DNA from: Bacteroidota bacterium
GTDB taxonomy: Bacteria; Bacteroidota; Bacteroidia; JACPRZ01
Length of the DNA stretch: 51,396 nucleotides
Reading direction: 5' to 3'
Assembly (NCBI GenBank): GCA_016193485.1
Contig: JACPRZ010000014.1
Location: 1-51,396 of the forward strand
The notes below the pieces were generated by a model. It was given only the letters and a program-made list of their open reading frames with translations. It did not search any database and was not told the origin of the DNA. Positions 43,146 through 51,394 of the stretch are shown piece after piece; within the stretch, counting starts at the first letter, position 1; every line of letters begins with the position of its first letter. A program made the translations under genes and the position numbers.

Positions 43146-44360
43146 ATGTATTGCAGATCCATTCAGGTTAACGACTTTAAAAATTATCCTTCATTTCGTG
43201 TGGAATTCATTCCGGGTTTCAACTGCCTTACCGGGAAAAACGGGAGCGGGAAAACTAACCTCCTTGATGCGGTTCATTACCTCTCCTTCTGCAAAAGTTT
43301 TATCAATCCCATAGACCAGCAGAATATCCGGCATACCTGCGATACCGCAATCCTGCAGGGCGAATTTATGTCGGACTCCTCATCCGAAAATATTTTCTGT
43401 TCATTCAGGAAAGGCACACGGAAGATTTTTAAGCGCAACGGCAGGGAATATGACCGTCTTGCGGATCATATCGGCCTTATCCCGCTGGTGACCATTTCTC
43501 CCGAAGATGCTGTCATTATCACCGGTGGCAGCGAAGAACGAAGAAGGTTTATGGATACCGTAATTTCCCAGTTCGACAAAATTTACCTTGATAATCTCCT
43601 GCGCTACAATAAAGCCCTTGAACACCGCAACAGGGTGCTGAAAGAGTACCATTCACGCGAAAAGCCGGATGAACTGTCGCTTGAAATATGGAACGAAAAA
43701 ATGATCCCGCTGGCGGAATATGTTTTTGCCAAACGGAAAAAATTTATCGAAGACCTTGTGCATCCATTGCAGACCTTTTATTCTCTTCTGTGCAATACCG
43801 AAGAAATATCGGTTCAATACGTTTCCCAGTTGGAAAAGTCCCCGCTTGCGGAATTGTTTGCGCGTTCCTTGCAGAGGGACCTCGCTCTTGAATTTACGTC
43901 ATCCGGGACGCATAAAGACGACCTGCTGTTTCATCTTGACGAATACCCGTTAAAAAAATTCGGATCCCAGGGCCAGCAGAAAACATTTGTCATCGCCCTT
44001 AAACTTGCCGTTCTTTTATACCTTCACCGGCAAACCGGCAGGCAACCCATCCTGCTGCTTGATGATATTTTTGCACAACTTGATGCCGCTAGAGTTACCC
44101 GGCTGATGCAAATACTGGCAGGTGATAATAAACAGGATTTCCCGGTGGAATTGAGCTCCATTCCACAGGGTTTCGCTGATCAGGCGGGTAATAATCCTTT
44201 CGGACAAATCGTTATTACCGATACCAGCAATGAAGTAATAACCGATATTGTTTCAGAAGTAACGGTACCCATAAGGATAATTGAGATTGAAAATAATAAT
44301 ATTATCAGAATTGCCGATTTCCCTGTAGTGGAAAAAAAGATGGTTGAGATTAATAATTGA
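43146..44360 (+). CDS. recF: DNA replication and repair protein RecF
   Basis: A 404-residue SMC-like ATPase that helps load RecA at gaps. ATG 43146 (MYCRSIQVNDFKNY) is chosen over the longer frame because RecF normally begins there. Walker A is GKNGSGKTN (31-39), the signature is GSQGQQKTF, Walker B is LLLDDIFAQLD. Between Walker B and the final VITDT strand is an insert of about 25 residues (KQDFPVELSSIPQGF...), and the C-terminus is about 35 residues longer than usual. Otherwise complete. Confidence 0.92.
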   Translation: MYCRSIQVNDFKNYPSFRVEFIPGFNCLTGKNGSGKTNLLDAVHYLSFCKSFINPIDQQNIRHTCDTAILQGEFMSDSSSENIFCSFRKGTRKIFKRNGREYDRLADHIGLIPLVTISPEDAVIITGGSEERRRFMDTVISQFDKIYLDNLLRYNKALEHRNRVLKEYHSREKPDELSLEIWNEKMIPLAEYVFAKRKKFIEDLVHPLQTFYSLLCNTEEISVQYVSQLEKSPLAELFARSLQRDLALEFTSSGTHKDDLLFHLDEYPLKKFGSQGQQKTFVIALKLAVLLYLHRQTGRQPILLLDDIFAQLDAARVTRLMQILAGDNKQDFPVELSSIPQGFADQAGNNPFGQIVITDTSNEVITDIVSEVTVPIRIIEIENNNIIRIADFPVVEKKMVEINN

Positions 44361-44438
44361 TAGGCATTGATTGGCATTATTCGTAACATTCGTAACTGAT
44401 TCGTAATTCGTAATATGTAATTCGTAAAGATAGTTGCT

Positions 44439-45770
44439 ATGAAAACAATCTGCACTTTTTTATTTTTAATTATCCTTTCTGCAATTTCTTTTTCGCAACC
44501 GGTTGATATTGACCGGATCATTGTTCATGTAGGCAACGAGATCGTTTTACTAAGCGATGTTGAAATGCAATTGCAGCAATACCGGCAAATGAACCCCGGG
44601 GAGGAAATTGACCGGTGCATGATATTGGAAGAGATGATCATCCAGAAACTTCTCCTTCACCAGGCAGCGCTCGACAGCGTGGAGATTTCAGATAACCAGG
44701 TTGACGGGGAACTTGACAGGCGACTCAGGTATTTCATCAGCCAATTGGGTTCAGAAGAGCGGCTTGAACAGTACTACGACAAATCAATCCCGGAAATCAA
44801 AGCCGAATTCCGCTCTTCGATAAAAGAGCAACTGATGATACAGACGGTGCAGCAAAAAATAACCGGCAATATCAAGATCACTCCATCGGAAGTGCGCTCT
44901 TTTTTTGAACAGATTCCCGAAGACAGTTTGCCTTTAATTAACTCTGAGTTAGAAATAGAACAGATCGTTAAACTGCCGTCAACAGGCGTTGATGAAAAGG
45001 AAAGGGTAAAAGTTCGCCTCACTGATATCAGGAACCGCATTACCGGTGGCGAGGATTTCGGCACTCTTGCCTATCTTTATTCGGAAGATCCGGGATCGGC
45101 AAAGAAAAACGGTGAACTCGGATTTACCGAACGTGCCGACCTGGTTCCCGAATTTGCAACTCCGGCATTCAACCTGAAGGAAAACGAGGTTTCATCCATT
45201 ATTGAAACCAAATTCGGTTTTCATATCATCCAACTGATTGAACGCAGGGGTGACCGGATAAATGTACGCCATATTCTTTTGAAACCGAAGGTCTCGGATG
45301 CAGGGCTTGCCAATGCAAAATTCTCGCTTGATACAATAGTACAGAAAATTAATTCGGGTAAGATATCCTTTTCGGAAGCAGCCATCGCTTATTCCGATGA
45401 CAGCGAAACAGCAAAAAACGGTGGACTTCTTCTGAACCCGAACACCGGAACATCGCGTTTTGAGACGCCTCATCTCGATCCGACCCTTTACTTTGTGAGC
45501 GAAAAAATGAAAACAGGAGATGTTTCGGAACCGGTTCCTTTTGCTACACGGGAAGGAAAAGATGCGTACCGGATAGTACTGCTGAAATCACGCACCGACC
45601 CTCATAAGGCGAATCTTAAAGATGATTACCAGAAAATTCAGGAATTCGCCCTTGCCGACAAGCAACAGAAAACGCTGAGAAACTGGGTATTGAAAAAGAA
45701 AAAATCTGTTTTTATTACGGTTGATACCGCATTCAGCCATTGTGATTTTGTGAAGGAGGTGCTGAAATGA
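44439..45770 (+). CDS. surA: SurA-type periplasmic chaperone and peptidyl-prolyl isomerase
   Basis: A 443-residue protein with a signal peptide ending SFSQ. The SurA N-domain (DRIIVHVGNEIVLLSDVEM) is followed by two parvulin domains: one from about 165 to 265 (EIEQIVKLP, GELGFTERADLVPEF, FGFHIIQLIERRG) and one from about 270 to 375 (NVRHILLKP, NGGLLLNPNTG). It escorts outer-membrane proteins through the periplasm. It is preceded by a TTCGTAA-rich repeat (44380-44430). Confidence 0.9.
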   Translation: MKTICTFLFLIILSAISFSQPVDIDRIIVHVGNEIVLLSDVEMQLQQYRQMNPGEEIDRCMILEEMIIQKLLLHQAALDSVEISDNQVDGELDRRLRYFISQLGSEERLEQYYDKSIPEIKAEFRSSIKEQLMIQTVQQKITGNIKITPSEVRSFFEQIPEDSLPLINSELEIEQIVKLPSTGVDEKERVKVRLTDIRNRITGGEDFGTLAYLYSEDPGSAKKNGELGFTERADLVPEFATPAFNLKENEVSSIIETKFGFHIIQLIERRGDRINVRHILLKPKVSDAGLANAKFSLDTIVQKINSGKISFSEAAIAYSDDSETAKNGGLLLNPNTGTSRFETPHLDPTLYFVSEKMKTGDVSEPVPFATREGKDAYRIVLLKSRTDPHKANLKDDYQKIQEFALADKQQKTLRNWVLKKKKSVFITVDTAFSHCDFVKEVLK

Positions 45771-46129
45771 ATGTCGTGTCGTTATTCTTCACTCTTTATA
45801 CAAATTCTGCCACAAAGGCACAAAGGTTCACAAAGAATTTATTGGTGTTGCTTTGTGTCTTATATTAAAAGCGGGATAAAACCTTGAATTTTGAATTATG
45901 CTTTACGAAATACGAACAAATACGAATTTACGAATGAACCCCATGGGATATGAAATTATCCAGCGGGGTGAACATCTGATTCGTAAAATTCGTATTTCGT
46001 AAAGAAAAAAAATGCGATAATTTAACCCGTGCATAGTATAGTGTCTTTGTGGCAATAATTTGATATTATTGAATATGGGAGTGAATAGTAACCTAAAATA
46101 AATACTTTTGCGCCTTTAATTTCCGGTAA
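45771..46129. other. intergenic region with long inverted repeat and -7 box for the MoxR gene
   Basis: An inverted repeat at 45901-46004 has arms beginning CTTTACGAAATACGAA and ending TTCGTATTTCGTAAAG, enclosing a second pair (ACCCC/GGGGT). A related inverted repeat lies on the other side of the MoxR gene at 47046-47131. TACTTTTG at 46103-46110 is a -7 box 20 bases before the MoxR start. No gene is present. Confidence 0.65.
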
Positions 46130-47002
46130 ATGGAAGTAACAACCGATATTTCTCCCGTTAATGCAGTAGATTCCCTTGTCGGAAAATACAATGACCTCCG
46201 CCATGAAATAGGCAAAGTCATTGTAGGACAGGAGAAAGCGATACAACTTGTTATTATTTCCATTTTCTGCAGGGGTCATTGTCTTTTGGTTGGCGTGCCG
46301 GGCCTGGCGAAAACCCTTTTAGTCAATACCATTTCAAAGACGCTCGGTCTTACCTTCAACCGCATTCAGTTCACACCCGACCTGATGCCATCCGATATTA
46401 TCGGCACCGAAATCCTCGATGAAAACAGGAAGTTCCGCTTTGTAAAAGGGGCTGCAGGGACGCGTTATATTCTCGGAGATCCCTTTTTTGTGCTTGCAAC
46501 CCAGAATCCCATAGAGCATGAGGGGACGTATCCGCTGCCTGAAGCGCAACTTGACCGGTTTATGTTCAATATCCTGATGGACTACCCCTCGCATGAAGAA
46601 GAACTGAGGATTGTAAAACAGACCACATCTGACTATGAAGCCGCTCCTGAAATTGTTTTGCATGGTGAAGATATTGCCGCGTACCAGCGCCTCATCCGGC
46701 AGATTCCTGTGGCAGATAATGTGCTTGAATATGCAGTGAACCTTGCCGGCAAAACAAGACCCGGCACAAAAAATTCCCCCCCCGTTGTCAATGATTATCT
46801 TACCTGGGGCGCAGGTCCGCGCGCTTCCCAATACCTCACGCTTGGCGCAAAATGCCATGCCGCGCTCCATGGCAAATACAGCCCTGATATTGATGATGTG
46901 AAAGCGGTTGCCAGGCCCATCCTGCGGCACCGCATCATCCGCAACTACAAAGCCGAAGCCGAAGGGATAGGGGTGGAGAAAATCGTGGAAGAACTATTGT
47001 GA
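46130..47002 (+). CDS. MoxR-type AAA+ ATPase lacking the Walker B segment
   Basis: A 290-residue protein; MoxR proteins are usually about 320-335. Walker A is intact (GVPGLAKT). RIQFTPDLMPSDIIGTE and LATQNPIEHEGTYPLPEAQLDRF flank the place where the family has a segment of about 35 residues with Walker B (LADEINR...). Here FRFVKG runs directly into AAGTRYILGDPFF, so that segment is missing in frame. The C-terminal lid is complete, across a C8 tract (46776-46783). ATP hydrolysis would be lost or altered. No DUF58 partner gene follows. Confidence 0.85.
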   Translation: MEVTTDISPVNAVDSLVGKYNDLRHEIGKVIVGQEKAIQLVIISIFCRGHCLLVGVPGLAKTLLVNTISKTLGLTFNRIQFTPDLMPSDIIGTEILDENRKFRFVKGAAGTRYILGDPFFVLATQNPIEHEGTYPLPEAQLDRFMFNILMDYPSHEEELRIVKQTTSDYEAAPEIVLHGEDIAAYQRLIRQIPVADNVLEYAVNLAGKTRPGTKNSPPVVNDYLTWGAGPRASQYLTLGAKCHAALHGKYSPDIDDVKAVARPILRHRIIRNYKAEAEGIGVEKIVEELL

Positions 47003-47045
47003 GGGAGTGTATACTCAACGAACATAAAATTGCAATGAATCATTT

Positions 47046-47131
47046 CTTTACGAAATACGAATCATACGAATTTACGAATATCGCGCTTATTCGTAAATTC
47101 GTATATTAGTAAAAATTCGTATTTCGTAAAG
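47046..47131. repeat. inverted repeat downstream of the MoxR gene
   Basis: CTTTACGAAATACGAAT and ATTCGTATTTCGTAAAG form the arms, with an inner GAATTTACGAAT/ATTCGTAAATTC pair. It is the same family as 45901-46004. The following 120 bases hold CTGTCTCCC-type low-complexity sequence and no gene. Confidence 0.7.
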
Positions 47132-47238
47132 TCAATTACAACACTGCAAATCCAAATGGCATCAGTATAACAGCCACATCGTTATCCCCGTGTCTCCCTG
47201 TCTCCCCGTCTCCCTGTCTCGCTTTCCCCCCATCTCGC

Positions 47239-47246
47239 TATCTTTG
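47239..47246 (+). promoter_or_regulatory. -7 box just before the DUF5916 gene
   Basis: TATCTTTG ends 5 bases before ATG 47252. Transcription would begin about at the start codon, so the mRNA may be leaderless, or translation may start further in. Confidence 0.5.
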
Positions 47247-47251
47247 CCGCC

Positions 47252-49660
47252 ATGAGGGCGGTCTTTGGTGTTCTAATATTTTCAATAATCAATTTCTTCC
47301 CGCTGTACGGTCAGCCGGTTAAAAGAATGTACAGAACTGACCGGATCGCTATTCCCCCCCGCATAGACGGATTTCCGGATGATTCCTGCTGGCGTTCGCT
47401 GCCGCTGGCGGGTAATTTCACTCAGTTTGAACCCCAACCCGGGCTGCCCTCCTCTCAAAAAACGGAAGTCAGGATTGGCTATGATAATACCGCAATTTAT
47501 ATTTTTGCCATGATGTATGAGCCATCCCGTGACAGCGTTACCGGCATCCTCACAAGGCGGGATGACGAGGCTGATTTTGCCGATTTCATAGCCATAGGTT
47601 TTGACACCTACCTTGACGGGCAAAACGCTTTCACTTTTATACTTACCGCTGCCGGTGTGCAATCGGATTTAAAATTCATGAGCAGCGGGGATGACCCCTC
47701 ATGGGATGCCGTATGGGAAAGTAAGGTTGCGATAAGCGATACCGGGTGGTCGGCAGAATTTAAAATACCTTTTTCAGCGCTCCGGTTTTCCCCGGAAAAA
47801 AATCAGAAATGGGGAATGAATATGCTCAGGAATATCCGGAGAATACGGGAATATTCCACATGGAACAGAGTGGATCCGACTTCGGATGAAGTGGTGAGCC
47901 AGTTCGGCATCCTTGAGAATATTTCTGACATCACCCCCCCTCTTCGGTTGTCGTTTTATCCGTATGCTTCCGCTTACCTGAAGAATGATGCAGGCATTAA
48001 CACGTTTTCATTCAATGCGGGCGCTGATGTAAAATACGGTATTAGCGAATCGTTCACACTTGATGCCACCCTCATCCCTGATTTCGGCCAGGTGCGCAGT
48101 GATGATGTAGTGCTCAATCTCTCTCCTTTTGAAGTATATTATGAAGAGCAAAGGCAATTTTTTACCGAAGGCACTGAATTGTACAGCAAAGGAGATATTT
48201 TTTATTCCCGCAGGATTGCCGGAACCCCTGCACTCTATTATGATGCGGATGATCTGGCCGCAACAGGTGAGATCATTACCGCTAATCCTGTTTCATCCCA
48301 ACTCTATAACGCCACGAAAATTTCAGGCAGGACAAAAAATAAAACCGGTATTGGGGCGCTTAATGCGACAACCGCACCCGCTTATGCAGAAGCGATGGAC
48401 ACGCTTACCGGCTCCCAAAGAAAATTTCCTACACAACCCCTCGCCAATTACAATATTTGCGTTCTGGATCAGTCGCTGAGGTATAACTCCTACATAAGTT
48501 TTATCAACACCAATGTAATGAGGTCGGGCGGATTTACCGATGCCAATGTTACCGGAACCGAATTCAGGATACTCAACGAGGCGAACTCCTGGTCCGTTGA
48601 CGGAACCGGTGCCGTCAGTTCTGTCTATAATTCCGGTTCGGTTACAAACGGCCAGTTTTATTCTTTTACGGTTGCAAAAGTGAAAGGAAATTTTACAGCC
48701 GAAGCCGAATATTCGCTTACGGATGACAAATATGATCCCAATGACCTCGGATACCTTGATTACAACAACGAAACATTCCTCCGCACCTATATGAGGTACG
48801 GCATCTACAAACCCTTCTGGGTTATTTTAAAAACCAATACCGCCCTTGCAGCCAATTATACCCGCCTTTATGAGCCATCCGTTCCTACAGGTTTATATTT
48901 TAATATAAATAACTTTACAACTTTTGCTAACTACCTTTCAGCAGGTTTCTGGTTTAACTTCTCTCCTGTGAAATCACCTGATTTTTACGAGCCCAGGGTT
49001 CCCGGCAGGTTTTACATGCAGCCGGAATGGTATAATTTTTCCGGATACATTTCCAGCGATTATAGCAAACCCCTTGCCGTGGATGTAAACCTGGGTTACG
49101 GAAACAATAATGATATGCCCCGCCAGCAATATCGCAGTTATTCATTAGGACCAATTGTCAGGATAGGAACCAAAGCACTATTAAGTTACGATTTCAGCAG
49201 AACGGTAACTTCCAGCGGTGCAGGATATGCAGCCCTCGCGGGCGATTCGGTTATTTTCGGCAAAAGGAACATATCCACCATGGTCAATACCATCAGCGGC
49301 AGTTATATTTTTGCCGCTGATATGTCCGCTTCCGTTCGGTGCCGCCATTACTGGTCATCGGCTGACTATTATGAATATTTTAACCTTGAAGAAAACGGAT
49401 CCCTGGCTCCCGTAAATTTTGACGGAAATGCGGATATCAGTTTTACTGCCTTCAATATTGACTTTGTATTTACGTGGCAATTCGCACCGGGCAGCGAAAT
49501 GTCCTTAGTATGGAAGAATTCGATCCTTGATGAATCGGAAATAATCCCTCCTTCGTTCAAAGAAAATATTGACCTGACATTCGGTTTGCCGAAAACTAAT
49601 TCCCTTTCGCTGAAAATGCTTTATTATTTGGATTACAATTCACTGGTTAAACGAAAATAA
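47252..49660 (+). CDS. DUF5916 outer-membrane barrel protein with CBM9-like N-domain
   Basis: An 802-residue protein with a signal peptide (to about residue 20). Residues 25-220 form a family-9 carbohydrate-binding-like domain (RIDGFPDDSCWRSLP; FDTYLDGQNAFTFILTAAGVQ; WSAEFKIPFSALRF). The remainder is DUF5916 (FSFNAGADVKYGIS; TLDATLIPDFGQVRSDDVVLNLSPFE; YYEEQRQFFTEGTELY) with many amphipathic strands, consistent with an outer-membrane barrel. Two C7 tracts (47354, 47934) fall inside and the frame is intact. Ligand unknown. The promoter box at 47239 suggests a leaderless message. Confidence 0.88.
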   Translation: MRAVFGVLIFSIINFFPLYGQPVKRMYRTDRIAIPPRIDGFPDDSCWRSLPLAGNFTQFEPQPGLPSSQKTEVRIGYDNTAIYIFAMMYEPSRDSVTGILTRRDDEADFADFIAIGFDTYLDGQNAFTFILTAAGVQSDLKFMSSGDDPSWDAVWESKVAISDTGWSAEFKIPFSALRFSPEKNQKWGMNMLRNIRRIREYSTWNRVDPTSDEVVSQFGILENISDITPPLRLSFYPYASAYLKNDAGINTFSFNAGADVKYGISESFTLDATLIPDFGQVRSDDVVLNLSPFEVYYEEQRQFFTEGTELYSKGDIFYSRRIAGTPALYYDADDLAATGEIITANPVSSQLYNATKISGRTKNKTGIGALNATTAPAYAEAMDTLTGSQRKFPTQPLANYNICVLDQSLRYNSYISFINTNVMRSGGFTDANVTGTEFRILNEANSWSVDGTGAVSSVYNSGSVTNGQFYSFTVAKVKGNFTAEAEYSLTDDKYDPNDLGYLDYNNETFLRTYMRYGIYKPFWVILKTNTALAANYTRLYEPSVPTGLYFNINNFTTFANYLSAGFWFNFSPVKSPDFYEPRVPGRFYMQPEWYNFSGYISSDYSKPLAVDVNLGYGNNNDMPRQQYRSYSLGPIVRIGTKALLSYDFSRTVTSSGAGYAALAGDSVIFGKRNISTMVNTISGSYIFAADMSASVRCRHYWSSADYYEYFNLEENGSLAPVNFDGNADISFTAFNIDFVFTWQFAPGSEMSLVWKNSILDESEIIPPSFKENIDLTFGLPKTNSLSLKMLYYLDYNSLVKRK

Positions 49661-49664
49661 CATT

Positions 49665-49689
49665 CACCCCCCTGATAAATCAGGGGGTG
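49665..49689. terminator. hairpin after the DUF5916 gene
   Basis: CACCCCCCTGAT pairs with ATCAGGGGGTG just after the stop codon. No long T-tract follows; bidirectional use is possible. Confidence 0.55.
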
Positions 49690-49716
49690 AGTATGACATT
49701 GTATCATAGTAATTGT

Positions 49717-49789
49717 GGGGGCGGTCGGGGCTTGCCTATCGTTCTTGTCATAAAGTATAATACCTTTTATGGTAAGCCCCGACCGCCCC
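49717..49789. repeat. long hairpin
   Basis: GGGGCGGTCGGGGCTT pairs perfectly with AAGCCCCGACCGCCCC; the loop of about 40 bases contains no gene. A smaller hairpin, CCTCCGC with GCGGAGG, follows at 49823-49840. Confidence 0.75.
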
Positions 49790-49872
49790 ATTACACAAAT
49801 AATATAAGAGTAGCATACTAACCCTCCGCTTCAGCGGAGGTTTTGGATAATGATAGGGGGTGAATAGTAACG

Positions 49873-49966
49873 AAATAAAGATAAAAAGATGTAAAGATGA
49901 ATGATGAATTGTATTTCTTCTCATCTTGTCATTCTGTATTCTTGGATTTTTCATTTCTTTTGGGTT
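49873..49966. repeat. repeat block downstream of tRNA-Leu, copy 2
   Basis: The same GATGTAAA...ATTCTTCATTTCTTTT words as at 41286-41430, ending directly at tRNA-Leu sequence as in the first copy. An open frame on the reverse strand here is only this repeat. Confidence 0.6.
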
Positions 49967-50008
49967 TGGTTCCCGGAGCGGGACTCGAACCCGCACACCT
50001 TTCGGAGG
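49967..50008 (-). pseudogene. tRNA-Leu 3'-half remnant
   Basis: On the reverse strand: variable-arm sequence (CCGAAAGGTG), a perfect T arm with TTCGAGT loop, half of the acceptor stem and CCA, closely matching the tRNA-Leu at 41431. The D arm, anticodon and 5' acceptor strand are absent; a G6 tract and then AACCTTAT repeats take their place. It cannot fold into a tRNA. Confidence 0.75.
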
Positions 50009-50025
50009 GGGGTGTTTTCCGCTTT

Positions 50026-50180
50026 AACCTTATGAAATTTGCATAAAACCTTAATAGAAAAAAAACAATGCACTGATTTTGAACCTTATCAGCTTATTCA
50101 AAGTCAGTAATAAGGTAATAAGGTTTATTTTAGCAAGTTTTTAAATTTTCTATTAAGGTTGAAATACGGTTGATAAGGTT
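50026..50180. repeat. triple-nested inverted repeat (AACCTTA boxes)
   Basis: Three nested pairs share the box AACCTTA: AACCTTAT at 50026-50033 with ATAAGGTT at 50173-50180; AACCTTAATAGAAA at 50047-50060 with TTTCTATTAAGGTT at 50147-50160; and AACCTTAT at 50082-50089 with ATAAGGTT at 50118-50125. There is no coding capacity. It begins 17 bases from the truncated tRNA-Leu. Confidence 0.8.
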
Positions 50181-50242
50181 TTGCAAATGCAATTTACCGG
50201 AATGCGTAATTTCATCCCGTGCACTGAATAAGGAAAACTCCT

Positions 50243-51172
50243 ATGCCTCCTGATAAAAAGATCCGTTTCATCATCAATCCGCAGTCAGGCACAACCCGTA
50301 AGGAGAAATTGCGCAAATTAATTCCCTCGGTTATTGACCACAGCAGTTATGAGATAGATATTCATTATACCGGCAAACAGGGCCATGCAGAGGAACTCAG
50401 CCGCCAGGCGGTACGGGAAAAATATTTTATGGTCGCAGTATGCGGAGGTGACGGCACCATCAATGAAGCGGGTCGCGCTCTTTCAGGTACGCCTACTGCG
50501 TTAGGAATTATTCCCGGTGGATCGGGAAACGGGCTGGCAAGGCATCTTAGGGTTCCGTTAAACTTCCGGAAAGCGCTTAGGGTTATCAACCATGCAAAAA
50601 TTACGGCCATTGATACGTTTAATCTGAATGGCAGAATTGTTGTAAATGTTGCCGGCATTGGGTTCGATGCCTATATTGCCTGGTTATTTCCGAAAAAGAA
50701 AAAACGTGGATTCCGCAGTTATGCCAACCTTGTCCTCAGGGAATTTTACCGCTATAAAGCCGCAGGTTATATGCTGGAATCGGAAGAAAAAAAGTTCTCG
50801 GGAGAGGCGTTTTTTATCACGGTTGCCAATGGTTCGCAATTCGGCAGCGGCACAAAAATAGCACCCCGCGCCCGGCTGAATGACGGGTTGATGGACGTCT
50901 GTATTTTCAGGAAATTCCCGATGCGCTTATCTCCCCTTCTGATTGCAAGAATGTTTTTCAACACCGTTGACCGTTCTAAATTTTATCATTCCTTCCGGAC
51001 ACAAGAACTGATACTAAAACCCGGAATTACAGGATACAAGCATTTTAAATACCTGCCGCGGGAACTTCATCATAAACTCCTGGTTCACCTTGACGGTGAG
51101 CCGGTGATACTTCATGAAAACGAAATCAGGGTGAAAATCCGGCCGCACTCACTCAGGGTTGTGGTACCGTGA
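50243..51172 (+). CDS. diacylglycerol kinase-family lipid kinase
   Basis: A 309-residue protein of the DgkB/YegS/sphingosine kinase type. The opening is KIRFIINPQSGTTRKEK, the nucleotide motif CGGDGTINEAG is near residue 71, GIIPGGSGNGLARHL near 94, and VNVAGIGFDAYI near 133; the C-terminal half contains NDGLMDVCIF and HLDGEPV. It phosphorylates a lipid alcohol; the exact lipid is unknown. No membrane segment. Complete. Confidence 0.9.
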   Translation: MPPDKKIRFIINPQSGTTRKEKLRKLIPSVIDHSSYEIDIHYTGKQGHAEELSRQAVREKYFMVAVCGGDGTINEAGRALSGTPTALGIIPGGSGNGLARHLRVPLNFRKALRVINHAKITAIDTFNLNGRIVVNVAGIGFDAYIAWLFPKKKKRGFRSYANLVLREFYRYKAAGYMLESEEKKFSGEAFFITVANGSQFGSGTKIAPRARLNDGLMDVCIFRKFPMRLSPLLIARMFFNTVDRSKFYHSFRTQELILKPGITGYKHFKYLPRELHHKLLVHLDGEPVILHENEIRVKIRPHSLRVVVP

Positions 51173-51366
51173 AGCGGATTTGATAAGGTATTCTGCTGTC
51201 TTTAAAAATTTGCACCCGACTGCAAATTATTAATGAGTTTTTTGTACCTTTATTATCACTGCTGTCCGACAAAACACAAAAATACAATAATTCTCTCTCT
51301 GAAGGGTAACGATTTTGCAAAAGGGTGTACAACAACGACAATTTGGACATTCCCGCCCTGTGGAAA

Positions 51367-51394
51367 GTAGAGACGAGGCATGCCTCGTCTCTAC
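51367..51394. repeat. 28-bp perfect palindrome
   Basis: GTAGAGACGAGGCA is followed directly by its reverse complement at the window's right edge. It has the look of a dispersed intergenic repeat. Between the lipid kinase stop and this point no gene is visible. Confidence 0.8.

Noticed and set aside
49748..49996. 82-codon reverse frame resembling the start of the choice-of-anchor protein
   Set aside because: The resemblance comes from the duplicated tRNA-Leu 3' half and its flanking repeat, which are open in the same frame at both loci.
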